The notes under the pieces: model-generated | Told to the model about the DNA's origin: nothing | The model's database searches: none | What the model saw: the letters and a program-made list of their open reading frames with translations, nothing else | Position numbers and translations under genes: made by a program | NCBI GenBank assembly: GCA_035286745.1 | Contig: DATECU010000342.1 | Location: forward strand, 1 to 5,900 | Length of the DNA stretch: 5,900 nucleotides | Source: DATECU01 sp035286745 | GTDB lineage: Bacteria > Acidobacteriota > Vicinamibacteria > Fen-336 | Direction of reading: 5' to 3' | In this document: positions 1-5,860 of the stretch, in pieces | Position numbering within the stretch: position 1 is the first letter of the stretch | Layout of the letters: every line of letters starts with the position of its first letter

Positions 1-690
1 AAGCCCGCGGACGGCGTGGAGGTGACGCCGGGGGGCGCCCTGCGCGTGAACCCGGACACCCTGGCGACCTCGGCGCCGGGAGTGTTCGCGGGCGGTGACG
101 CGGCCTTCGGCCCGCGCAACCTGATCGAGGCGGTGGCCAACGGCAAGCGGGCGGCTCGCTCCATCCACGAGTACCTGGAGCGGGGGAGCGCCCGCCTCGA
201 ATCAAGCCTGGAGATCGAGAAGATCCCCAGCTCGCGCTACCGCATGATCGCCGGCTTCGAGATCCTGGACCGCCAGGCGCCGCCGACGTTAGACGTCGGC
301 CGCCGCACCGGCATCGCCGAGGTGGAGACCGGTTACGACCACACCCAGGCCTTCGCGCAGGCGGCGCGCTGTCTGGTCTGCCACGTGCAGACCATCTACG
401 ACCCCGAGAAGTGCGTGCTCTGCAGCCGCTGCGTCGACGTTTGCCCGGAGCACTGTCTGGCCATCGTGCCCTTCGAGGAGCTGGCCTTGCCGGAGGAGCA
501 ACGGACCGAGCTGGCGGCCCGGGCCGAGGGCAACCGCCTGCCCCTCTCCGCCATGATCAAGGACGACGACCGCTGTATCCGCTGCGGCCTGTGCGCCGTC
601 CGCTGCCCCACCGACGCCATGACCATGGAGCGCTTCCAGGTCACCGAGAGGTTCGTCGCATCCCCTGCCGGCAGCGCCGGGGACGCCTAA
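1..690 (+). CDS. FAD-dependent oxidoreductase with two C-terminal 4Fe-4S motifs (5'-partial)
   Basis: The reading frame is open from base 1 to the TAA at 688-690 (229 residues seen), so the start lies upstream; the in-frame GTG at 16 is not a credible start because it falls inside the flavoprotein fold. The first ~50 residues carry the second FAD-binding segment of the GltD-like pyridine nucleotide-disulfide oxidoreductase family (APGVFAGGDAAFGPRNLIEA, the G-D contacting FAD). Next come a CLVC pair at 370-381 and two ferredoxin motifs CxxCxxCxxxCP, at 412-447 (CVLCSRCVDVCP) and 574-609 (CIRCGLCAVRCP), separated by a 43-residue acidic/basic insert. There is no signal peptide or membrane span in the visible part, so it is probably cytoplasmic. 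Family knowledge: such proteins pass electrons between NAD(P)H or ferredoxin and another redox partner. Lying 22 bases before the Rieske gene, it may deliver electrons to the quinone/cytochrome b unit; this is inference. The true substrate is unknown. Confidence 0.85.
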   Translation, partial: KPADGVEVTPGGALRVNPDTLATSAPGVFAGGDAAFGPRNLIEAVANGKRAARSIHEYLERGSARLESSLEIEKIPSSRYRMIAGFEILDRQAPPTLDVGRRTGIAEVETGYDHTQAFAQAARCLVCHVQTIYDPEKCVLCSRCVDVCPEHCLAIVPFEELALPEEQRTELAARAEGNRLPLSAMIKDDDRCIRCGLCAVRCPTDAMTMERFQVTERFVASPAGSAGDA

Positions 691-699
691 CCGAAGTGT

Positions 700-703
700 G
701 GAG
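700..703 (+). promoter_or_regulatory. Ribosome binding site of the Rieske gene (decides start)
   Basis: GGAG lies nine bases before the ATG at 713. An in-frame GTG at 698 would add five residues, but it overlaps this site and has no Shine-Dalgarno of its own, so the ATG at 713 is preferred. It also places the twin-arginine motif at residues 7-8, close to the N-terminus as usual. Confidence 0.6.
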
Positions 704-712
704 TACGCCGCC

Positions 713-1219
713 ATGACCGAGACCAAGGACCGCCGCGAGTTCCTGATGAAGATCGGCATCGGCGCCGGCATCGCCGGCTTGGCCGCCCAGGCCGGAGCCT
801 CGCTCCGCTCTCTGGTGCCGAACGTGTCCTATGACGCCCCGACCACGGTCAAGCTGGGGCCGCCGGCGGAGTTCCCCGACGGCCTCAAGTTCCTGCCCGA
901 CGAGCGGCTGTTCGTGTTCCGAGAGGGCAAGACCTTCCACGCGGTGTCCGCCGTCTGCACCCACTTGGGCTGCACGGTACGCGCCGAGGCCCTGCCGCAA
1001 CCGGAGGTCAAGCAGGTGGCGGGCTCGTCGCTGCGCATCACCCATCGCTTCCTGTGCCCCTGCCATGGCTCCAAGTACGGAGGCGACGGCAGCAACCTCT
1101 CCGGCCCGGCCCCCAAGCCGCTCACCTGGTATCAGCTTGCGGTATCGCCGGAAGATGGCCAGTTGGTGGTGGACCTGGCCCAGGAAGTGGACCGCAGCTT
1201 CCGCCTGACGCTTGCTTGA
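713..1219 (+). CDS. Rieske 2Fe-2S protein of a quinol:cytochrome c oxidoreductase
   Basis: This is the high-potential iron-sulfur subunit that takes the first electron from quinol at the Qo site and passes it to a cytochrome. The 168-residue protein starts with a Tat-type signal anchor: DRREFLMK at residues 6-13, then a glycine/alanine-rich hydrophobic stretch (about 14-30), probably uncleaved. Both Rieske boxes are intact: CTHLGC at 82-87 (ligands C82, H84) and CPCHGS at 115-120 (ligands C115, H118), with C87 and C117 available for the usual disulfide. Ser120 and Tyr122, whose hydrogen bonds raise cluster potential in classical bc1/b6f Rieske proteins, are both present. The loop between the boxes is 27 residues, about twice the length in bc1 or b6f proteins. 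It sits directly before cytochrome b with a nine-base gap, the normal gene order for this complex. Family call is firm; the immediate acceptor is inferred to be the downstream pentaheme cytochrome. Confidence 0.95.
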   Translation: MTETKDRREFLMKIGIGAGIAGLAAQAGASLRSLVPNVSYDAPTTVKLGPPAEFPDGLKFLPDERLFVFREGKTFHAVSAVCTHLGCTVRAEALPQPEVKQVAGSSLRITHRFLCPCHGSKYGGDGSNLSGPAPKPLTWYQLAVSPEDGQLVVDLAQEVDRSFRLTLA

Positions 1220-1222
1220 GGA
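1218..1222 (+). promoter_or_regulatory. Ribosome binding site of cytochrome b
   Basis: GAGGA overlaps the TGA stop of the Rieske gene and lies six bases before the ATG at 1229. The overlap suggests translational coupling of the two subunits. Confidence 0.6.
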
Positions 1223-1228
1223 CAGACC

Positions 1229-2578
1229 ATGAGTGACCCGTCCCTCGATCCACGGAAGCCCTCGGCGCCCGGCGTGCATCCCCAGCCGCTCTGGAGCTAT
1301 CGCCCCCGCTCCGACCGGGAGGCGGGCGATGCGGTGGTGCAGAACTTCGTGCTGCACTGGTTCCCGGCCAAGGTGTCCAAGGTCTCCATGGCCTGGAGCT
1401 ACTCTTTTTGGCTGGGCACCATCACCGCCGCCCTGTTCCTGCTGCTGATCGTCTCCGGCTTTCCGCTGCTCTTCCTGTACGTTCCTTCCGTCGAGCGCGC
1501 CTACGCCACCGTCAAGGACATCGAGTACGTCATCACCTTCGGCTCCTGGATCCGTTCGGTGCACCGGCTGTCGGCTCATCTGATGGTGGTGGCGGTCTTC
1601 CTGCACCTGGCCCGGGTCTTTCTGACCGGGGCCTACAAGAACGGCGTGGGCCAGGGTCAGCGGCGGGAATGGAACTGGGTGATCGGGGTCGCGATGTTCC
1701 TGCTCACCTTGTTCCTCTCCTTCACCGGCTACCTGCTGCCCTGGGACCAGCTCGCCTACTGGGCGGTCACCGTGGGAACCAACATCGCCTCCTCCATCCC
1801 CTGGGTGGGGCCGGGACTGCGCGAGCTGATGATCGGCGGCCGCACCATCGAGCAGCCCACCCTGATCCGGTTCTACAGCCTGCACATCATCCTGCTGCCG
1901 GCCGCCCTGGGGGTGCTCTTCGTCTACCACATGTGGCGGGTGCGCAAGGACGGCGGGCTGGCCTCCTCGGACCGCGAGGGGGTGGCCGCCGAGAGCCGCT
2001 CCGACCCACCTCCCAACTGGGCCAGCAAGACCTTCACCCTGCTCGGGGTGGCTCGAGGCACCGCTCCCACCATCCGCGCCACCACCCTGGAAGCTCCGGA
2101 AACCACCGTCAGCTCGGTGCCGGACCTCACGCGTCGGGCCACCCTGGCGGTGCTGGGGACCTTCGCCGTCATCAGTATCCTGGCCACGCTGGTGCGCTCG
2201 CCCCTGGAGGAAGCCGCCAACCCGTTGATCACGCCTAACCCAGCCAAGGCCCCTTGGTACTTCCTGTGGCTGCAAGAGATCGTGACCGACACCACCGTCC
2301 ACATCGGTTCCTTCACCGTGAACGGCGCCTTCCTGGGTGGCGTGATCTTGCCCGGCCTCTTGGTCGGCCTGATGACCTTCTGGCCCTGGCTCGACAAGAG
2401 CCCCGCCTCGGCCGCCGGTCGCTGGTTTGCTCCCGGCCGGCGGGTGCAGAACCTGGTGTTCCTGGTGCTGGTGGCGGCGGTTGTCGCCCTCACCCTGGTC
2501 GGTACCTTCTGCCGCGGGCCGGCCTGGGAGTTCTACTGGCCCTGGCAGAGCTGGCCCGCTATCCCCGCGAGGATCTGA
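1229..2578 (+). CDS. Cytochrome b, fused b6/subunit IV type
   Basis: This integral membrane subunit oxidises quinol and carries two b hemes across the membrane. The 449-residue protein has a b6-like half with four hydrophobic segments (about residues 57-85, 108-133, 150-172 and 212-237), a charged linker (238-300), and a subunit IV-like half with three (about 303-322, 365-388, 407-427). Heme ligands are visible: H112 and H126 in the second helix (14 apart) and H219 and H234 in the fourth. The 15-residue spacing of the second pair is the cytochrome b6 spacing, not the 14 of mitochondrial cytochrome b. PWDQ at 171-174 is the conserved b6 motif after helix C. The Qo-site motif, PEWY in ubiquinol and plastoquinol enzymes, reads APWY at 341-344, a form associated with menaquinol enzymes. 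The gene lies between the Rieske and pentaheme cytochrome genes, with gaps of nine bases and one base, so it is surely in their operon. Confidence 0.95.
   Translation: MSDPSLDPRKPSAPGVHPQPLWSYRPRSDREAGDAVVQNFVLHWFPAKVSKVSMAWSYSFWLGTITAALFLLLIVSGFPLLFLYVPSVERAYATVKDIEYVITFGSWIRSVHRLSAHLMVVAVFLHLARVFLTGAYKNGVGQGQRREWNWVIGVAMFLLTLFLSFTGYLLPWDQLAYWAVTVGTNIASSIPWVGPGLRELMIGGRTIEQPTLIRFYSLHIILLPAALGVLFVYHMWRVRKDGGLASSDREGVAAESRSDPPPNWASKTFTLLGVARGTAPTIRATTLEAPETTVSSVPDLTRRATLAVLGTFAVISILATLVRSPLEEAANPLITPNPAKAPWYFLWLQEIVTDTTVHIGSFTVNGAFLGGVILPGLLVGLMTFWPWLDKSPASAAGRWFAPGRRVQNLVFLVLVAAVVALTLVGTFCRGPAWEFYWPWQSWPAIPARI
2569..2573 (+). promoter_or_regulatory. Ribosome binding site of the pentaheme cytochrome (decides start)
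   Basis: GAGGA inside the last codons of cytochrome b lies six bases before the ATG at 2580. The frame is open further upstream (to 2427), but that would overlap cytochrome b by 51 codons with unlikely cysteine/tryptophan/proline-rich sequence. The ATG at 2580 also gives a clean N-terminal membrane anchor. Confidence 0.65.
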
Positions 2579-2579
2579 C

Positions 2580-3824
2580 ATGGAGAAGCGCAGCGATTCC
2601 CCGTACCCGCGTGTCGACCGGCCGGTCCTGGCCGTGGTGGGCGTGCTGCTGGTGATCTCCACCCTGCTCTTCGCCAGGAACGACCGCGAGCACGAGTGGC
2701 GGTACTACCAGGCCGAGTTCAAGCGTTTGGTGGCCGAGAAGCTGGGCGCCGAGAAGGCCAAGGCCGTGCCCTCGGGGATGCAGCAGATCTGGGTGCCGGC
2801 CCTGGGCCACGCCGATCGCTGCATCAGTTGCCATCAGGCCCTGCGGGCCAAGGGCTTCGAGACCGCCGACAACCCCCACAAGACCCACCCCCCGGAGATC
2901 CTGAAGACCCACCCGCCCGAGAAGTTCGGTTGCACCGCCTGCCACGGCGGTCAGGGCTGGGCGGTCGACGTCGAGCCCGCCCACGGGCGGGTGGAGCACT
3001 GGGAGGAGCCGCTCCTGGGCAAGGCCCTGGGCGAGGAGTACGGGGTGGTCGAGAACAAGGCCGCGCTCATGCAGGCGAACTGCAACGTCTGCCACCGCTA
3101 CGACCGGGAGACACCGGGCGCCGAGTTCGTCAACCTGGCCAAGAAGCTGGTGCAGGACAAGGGCTGCCGGGCCTGCCATGTGATCAATGGCCGGGGAGGG
3201 ACCATCGGGCCGGACCTGACCTACGTCGGCGACAAGGCCGCCGAGCAGTACGAGTACGGCCGGCTCTCCGGGCAGAAGACGTCCTTCGCCTGGCAGGTCG
3301 CGCACTTCAAAGACCCTCGGGCCCTGGTGGGAGACACCGTGATGCCCAACTTCCACTTCACCACCAAGGAGGCGCAGGCGCTCGGCATCCTGGTGATGTC
3401 CTGGCGGAAGGCGCCGGTGCCGGCCGAGTTCGTGGCCGGCACCCCGCGAACCGATCCCCAGACCGCGGCCGAGAAGCTGGAAGAGAAGCAGATGAAGGAG
3501 GGGCCGGGCGCCTGGTTCGTGAAGACCGGCTGCTTCGTGTGCCACTCCATCTCGGCCCTGGGCGTGAAGAGCCCGGCCCAGATCGGGCCCGACCTCTCCA
3601 CCGCCGTGGAGGACACCCAGAGCCGCTTCGGCCGCACCATCGACGATTTCCTGCGGGAGCCTACCGGCACCATGGCGGTGGTGCTCTCCCGCCAGATCGT
3701 GCTGTCGCCGGAGGAGAAGGCGGTCGCGGTCCAGAAGCTCCGGGAGGCTTTCGCCGAGCATCAGCGTCTCCAAGCCGAGGCCGCGCGCAGCGGGGGCAAG
3801 CCACCCGCGGCGGGAGGCCACTAG
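2580..3824 (+). CDS. Membrane-anchored pentaheme c-type cytochrome
   Basis: The 414-residue protein has a short basic N-terminus, one membrane segment at about residues 14-32 (no obvious cleavage site), and five CxxCH heme sites at 81-85, 118-122, 168-172, 196-200 and 318-322, so it should be periplasmic and anchored. It appears to have three parts. An N-terminal multiheme part (hemes 1-3) is rich in spare histidines (H100, H103, H111, H135, H140) that could give bis-His ligation. A class I-like domain around heme 4 has its likely distal methionine at M255 (MPNF). A second class I-like domain around heme 5 has M365 as a candidate ligand. The C-terminal ~25 residues are a low-complexity Ala/Gly/Pro tail. 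Starting one base after cytochrome b ends, it takes the place of cytochrome c1 or f and is inferred to carry electrons from the Rieske protein towards NosZ. The heme count is certain; the ligand and partner assignments are inference. Confidence 0.92.
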   Translation: MEKRSDSPYPRVDRPVLAVVGVLLVISTLLFARNDREHEWRYYQAEFKRLVAEKLGAEKAKAVPSGMQQIWVPALGHADRCISCHQALRAKGFETADNPHKTHPPEILKTHPPEKFGCTACHGGQGWAVDVEPAHGRVEHWEEPLLGKALGEEYGVVENKAALMQANCNVCHRYDRETPGAEFVNLAKKLVQDKGCRACHVINGRGGTIGPDLTYVGDKAAEQYEYGRLSGQKTSFAWQVAHFKDPRALVGDTVMPNFHFTTKEAQALGILVMSWRKAPVPAEFVAGTPRTDPQTAAEKLEEKQMKEGPGAWFVKTGCFVCHSISALGVKSPAQIGPDLSTAVEDTQSRFGRTIDDFLREPTGTMAVVLSRQIVLSPEEKAVAVQKLREAFAEHQRLQAEAARSGGKPPAAGGH

Positions 3825-3868
3825 TCCGTGTACTCAACGAATGAACATGCACCCGAGCGGCACCGGGG

Positions 3869-3894
3869 ACCCGAGGCGTGATGAGGCCTCGGGT
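3869..3894 (+). promoter_or_regulatory. Stem-loop in the cytochrome c-nosZ gap
   Basis: A perfect 9-bp inverted repeat (ACCCGAGGC and GCCTCGGGT) with an 8-base loop lies midway in the 103-base gap 3825-3927. No T-tract follows, so a classical terminator is unlikely. It could be an mRNA processing or stability element, or a partial attenuator that sets nosZ levels apart from the upstream genes. No convincing promoter or FNR-type palindrome (TTGAT-N4-ATCAA) was seen in the gap. Confidence 0.5.
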
Positions 3895-3914
3895 GCCTGG
3901 TGTCCTTGTGGTGG

Positions 3915-3924
3915 GGAGGAAGGA
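3915..3924 (+). promoter_or_regulatory. Strong ribosome binding site of nosZ (decides start)
   Basis: GGAGGAAGGA precedes the ATG at 3928, with eight bases between GGAGG and the start codon; it is the strongest Shine-Dalgarno in the window. An in-frame ATG at 3841 has no such site, would place the 3869-3894 stem-loop inside the coding sequence, and would put 29 hydrophilic residues before the signal sequence, so 3928 is chosen. Confidence 0.8.
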
Positions 3925-3927
3925 AGC

Positions 3928-5778
3928 ATGAGCAAGCAGAAGGGAATCCTCTGGAGCGTCGTGGGCCTCTTGGCCCTCGGGCTCCTTCTGGGGCGTTGCG
4001 CCCCCAGCGCCCCCAAGGGCGCCAAGAGGGCGGCCACCGTGTCCGACGCGGCGGTGGCGGCGCAGAAGACCTACGTGGCCCCTGGCGACCTGGACGAGTA
4101 CTACTTCTTCGCGTCAGGCGGCCACTCCGGGCAGATCTACGTCTACGGCGTGCCCTCCATGCGGCACCTCTCGACCATTCCGGTCTACACGCCTTACCCG
4201 GCCACCGGCTACGGGTTCGACGACGAGAGCAAGGCCATGCTGGGCGGCCTCACCTGGGGTGACGTGCACCATCCCTCGCTGTCGGAGACGGCCGGCGACT
4301 ACGACGGCCGCTGGCTGTTCGTGAACGACATGAACGGGCGAGTGGCCCGCGTCGATCTGCGCGACTTCAAGACCAAGCAGATCATCGGGCCCATCCCCAA
4401 CGTCTCTGGCAACCATGGCTCGGCTTTCGTGACCCCCAACACCGAGTACTCGGTGATGGCCTCGCGTTTCTCGATCCCCATCCCGAAGGGGACGGCGGTG
4501 GAGGTTGCGAAGTACGCGACCGACTACAAGGGCGTGGTGGCCTTCCTCAAGGTCGACGCCAAGAGCGGCGAGATGAGCCATGCTTTCCAGGTCTTGCTGC
4601 CGCCCTTCGACTACGACCTGGGCGATGCCGGCAAGAAGGCTTCCGAAGGCTGGGCGTTCTTCACTGCGTATAACGCAGAAAGAGCCACCGGCAAGCTGGA
4701 GGTGACCTCCACCCAGAGAGACCGGGACTACATTGTGGCCATCGACTGGAAAGCCGCGGAGAAAGCGGCCGCTGAGGGCAAGGCCGACACCATCGGCGGT
4801 GTCAAGGTGCTGGATCCCAAGAAGGTCACCGGTGTCGCCTACTTCATGCCCTGCGGGAAGTCGCCGCACGGTGTCGACGTGTCGCCCGACGGCAAGTACG
4901 TCATCGGTTCGGGCAAGCTGCAGGGCGTCACCACCGCCTTCAACTTCGAGAAGATCCAGACCGCCATCCGCAACAAGGACTTCGCCGGTGACGAGGAGGG
5001 CATCCCGGTCCTCAAGTACGAGTCGATCAAGGACGCCGAGGTTCCGGTGGGCCTGGGTCCGCTGCACACCCAGTTCGGACCCGACGGCTTCGCTTACACC
5101 TCGCTGTTCGTGGACAGCGCCATCGCCAAGTGGAAGCTGGGCACCTGGGAAGTGGTGGACAAGGTCCCCATGTCCTACTCCATCGGCCACCTGACCGCCG
5201 CCGAAGGCGACACCGTCTCGCCTGACGGCAAGTACCTGGTCGGGCTCAACAAGCTCTCCCACGGCCGCCACCTGAGCGTGGGTCCCTCGCAGCCCGAGTC
5301 CAGCCAACTTGTGGACATCAGCGAGGAGAAGATGAAGCTCCTCTACGACGCCTTCACCGAGCCCGAGCCCCACTACGCGCAGATGATCAAGGCCGACAAG
5401 ATCAAGGCCATCGAGGTGTACCCGAAGGAGGAGAACAAGCACCCGCTGGCCATCTGGGACGTGAAGGATGCGAGCGTCACCCGTCAGGGCAACAAGGTGC
5501 TGGTGAAAATGGTGGCCGTGCGCTCGACCCTGACCCCGACCGACTTCGAGGTGAGAGAGGGCGATGAGGTCAAGATCGCCATCACCAACATCGAGCAGAC
5601 CACCGACGAGCTGCACGGGCTGGGGATCCTCGACTACAACATCAACATCGTGGTGGACCCCGGGGAGACCAAGACGGTGACCTTCAAGGTGGGCAAGAAG
5701 GGTGTGTTCCCGTACTACTGCACGAACTTCTGCTCGGCGCTGCACCAGGAGATGCAGGGCTACATGATCGTGCGTTAG
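3928..5778 (+). CDS. nosZ: Nitrous oxide reductase, clade II (Sec-type)
   Basis: NosZ is the periplasmic copper enzyme reducing N2O to N2, the last step of denitrification. The 616-residue protein has a short basic N-terminus and a hydrophobic stretch (about residues 7-22) without a twin-arginine motif, which marks clade II. The seven-bladed propeller domain carries all seven CuZ histidines: H114 and H115 (DVHHP), H163 (GNHGS), H314 (SPHG), H380 (PLHTQF), H421 (IGHL) and H482 (EPH). The 115-163 and 421-482 spacings, 48 and 61, equal those of the Pseudomonas enzyme. The C-terminal cupredoxin domain has the CuA ligands H563, C598, C602, H606 and M609 in CTNFCSALHQEM; residue 600, which gives the backbone carbonyl ligand, is Asn where clade I has Trp. 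Cys24 follows LLLGR, which resembles a lipobox but has Arg at -1, so lipidation is doubtful. Electrons presumably come from the pentaheme cytochrome encoded upstream. No frameshift or missing ligand is seen. Confidence 0.97.
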   Translation: MSKQKGILWSVVGLLALGLLLGRCAPSAPKGAKRAATVSDAAVAAQKTYVAPGDLDEYYFFASGGHSGQIYVYGVPSMRHLSTIPVYTPYPATGYGFDDESKAMLGGLTWGDVHHPSLSETAGDYDGRWLFVNDMNGRVARVDLRDFKTKQIIGPIPNVSGNHGSAFVTPNTEYSVMASRFSIPIPKGTAVEVAKYATDYKGVVAFLKVDAKSGEMSHAFQVLLPPFDYDLGDAGKKASEGWAFFTAYNAERATGKLEVTSTQRDRDYIVAIDWKAAEKAAAEGKADTIGGVKVLDPKKVTGVAYFMPCGKSPHGVDVSPDGKYVIGSGKLQGVTTAFNFEKIQTAIRNKDFAGDEEGIPVLKYESIKDAEVPVGLGPLHTQFGPDGFAYTSLFVDSAIAKWKLGTWEVVDKVPMSYSIGHLTAAEGDTVSPDGKYLVGLNKLSHGRHLSVGPSQPESSQLVDISEEKMKLLYDAFTEPEPHYAQMIKADKIKAIEVYPKEENKHPLAIWDVKDASVTRQGNKVLVKMVAVRSTLTPTDFEVREGDEVKIAITNIEQTTDELHGLGILDYNINIVVDPGETKTVTFKVGKKGVFPYYCTNFCSALHQEMQGYMIVR

Positions 5779-5819
5779 TGAGCTGGGGGGTGCTTCCGTC
5801 GCACCCCCCAGATCCCCCC
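5779..5819. repeat. Hairpin repeat, copy 1
   Basis: A 41-base unit begins directly after the nosZ stop and has a partner 82 bases downstream. The two copies agree at 39 of 40 comparable positions; the only difference is T versus C at position 5813 (partner 5895). The unit holds a perfect 11-bp inverted repeat and ends in a second run of six C. It looks like a REP-type intergenic palindromic repeat; whether it is dispersed in the genome cannot be seen here. Confidence 0.8.
5783..5811 (+). terminator. GC-rich hairpin after nosZ, possible terminator
   Basis: The arms CTGGGGGGTGC and GCACCCCCCAG form a perfect 11-bp stem with a 7-base loop (TTCCGTC), starting four bases after the nosZ stop. The position fits a transcription end or a 3' mRNA-protecting structure. 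No T-tract follows (six C instead), so it is not a standard intrinsic terminator. Because the same hairpin recurs 82 bases downstream, it may simply be a repeat element that landed here. Confidence 0.45.
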
Positions 5820-5820
5820 G

Positions 5821-5851
5821 CGGCTGCGCGGGAGTGAATCCCGCTCCGCCG
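5821..5851. repeat. Second, different inverted repeat between the two copies
   Basis: CGGC (5821-5824) pairs with GCCG (5848-5851), and inside it GCGGGA (5828-5833) pairs with TCCCGC (5839-5844) around a 5-base loop GTGAA. The two stems are separated by a symmetric 3-by-3 internal loop. Its sequence is unrelated to the flanking G6/C6 hairpins, so the tract 5779-5900 is a mosaic of hairpins. No open reading frame or promoter is seen in this 122-base stretch. Confidence 0.55.
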
Positions 5852-5860
5852 GGGCATCAT

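Noticed and set aside
370..384. CLVCH in the flavoprotein as a c-type heme site
   Set aside because: The protein shows no export signal in its visible part and the pair precedes ferredoxin motifs. It matches the AARCLxC element of GltD-like iron-sulfur flavoproteins, so an iron-sulfur role is more likely.
641..2662. A 673-codon open frame on the minus strand across the Rieske and cytochrome b genes
   Set aside because: Its translation is low-complexity Gly/Arg/Gln/His-rich with no recognisable domain, and it lies opposite clearly functional genes. Long antisense frames are expected from the GC-rich third positions.
2559..3821. A 420-codon minus-strand frame opposite the pentaheme cytochrome
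   Set aside because: Leu/Gly/His-rich mirror of the sense codons, with no motif; a by-product of codon bias.
3825..3868. FNR/Dnr-type operator or sigma-70 promoter before nosZ
   Set aside because: The stretch with TACTCAACGAATGAAC was inspected, but it does not match TTGAT-N4-ATCAA and no paired -35/-10 is convincing.
3841..3927. Upstream in-frame ATG at 3841 as the nosZ start, with an RR pair read as a Tat signal
   Set aside because: No Shine-Dalgarno precedes it, the RR is not in a Tat context (GDPRRDE with no hydrophobic follow-up), and a strong ribosome site sits before 3928.
4114..5745. A 543-codon minus-strand frame opposite nosZ
   Set aside because: Val/Leu/Gly/His-rich composition with no domain; a shadow of a gene whose metal ligands are all intact on the plus strand.
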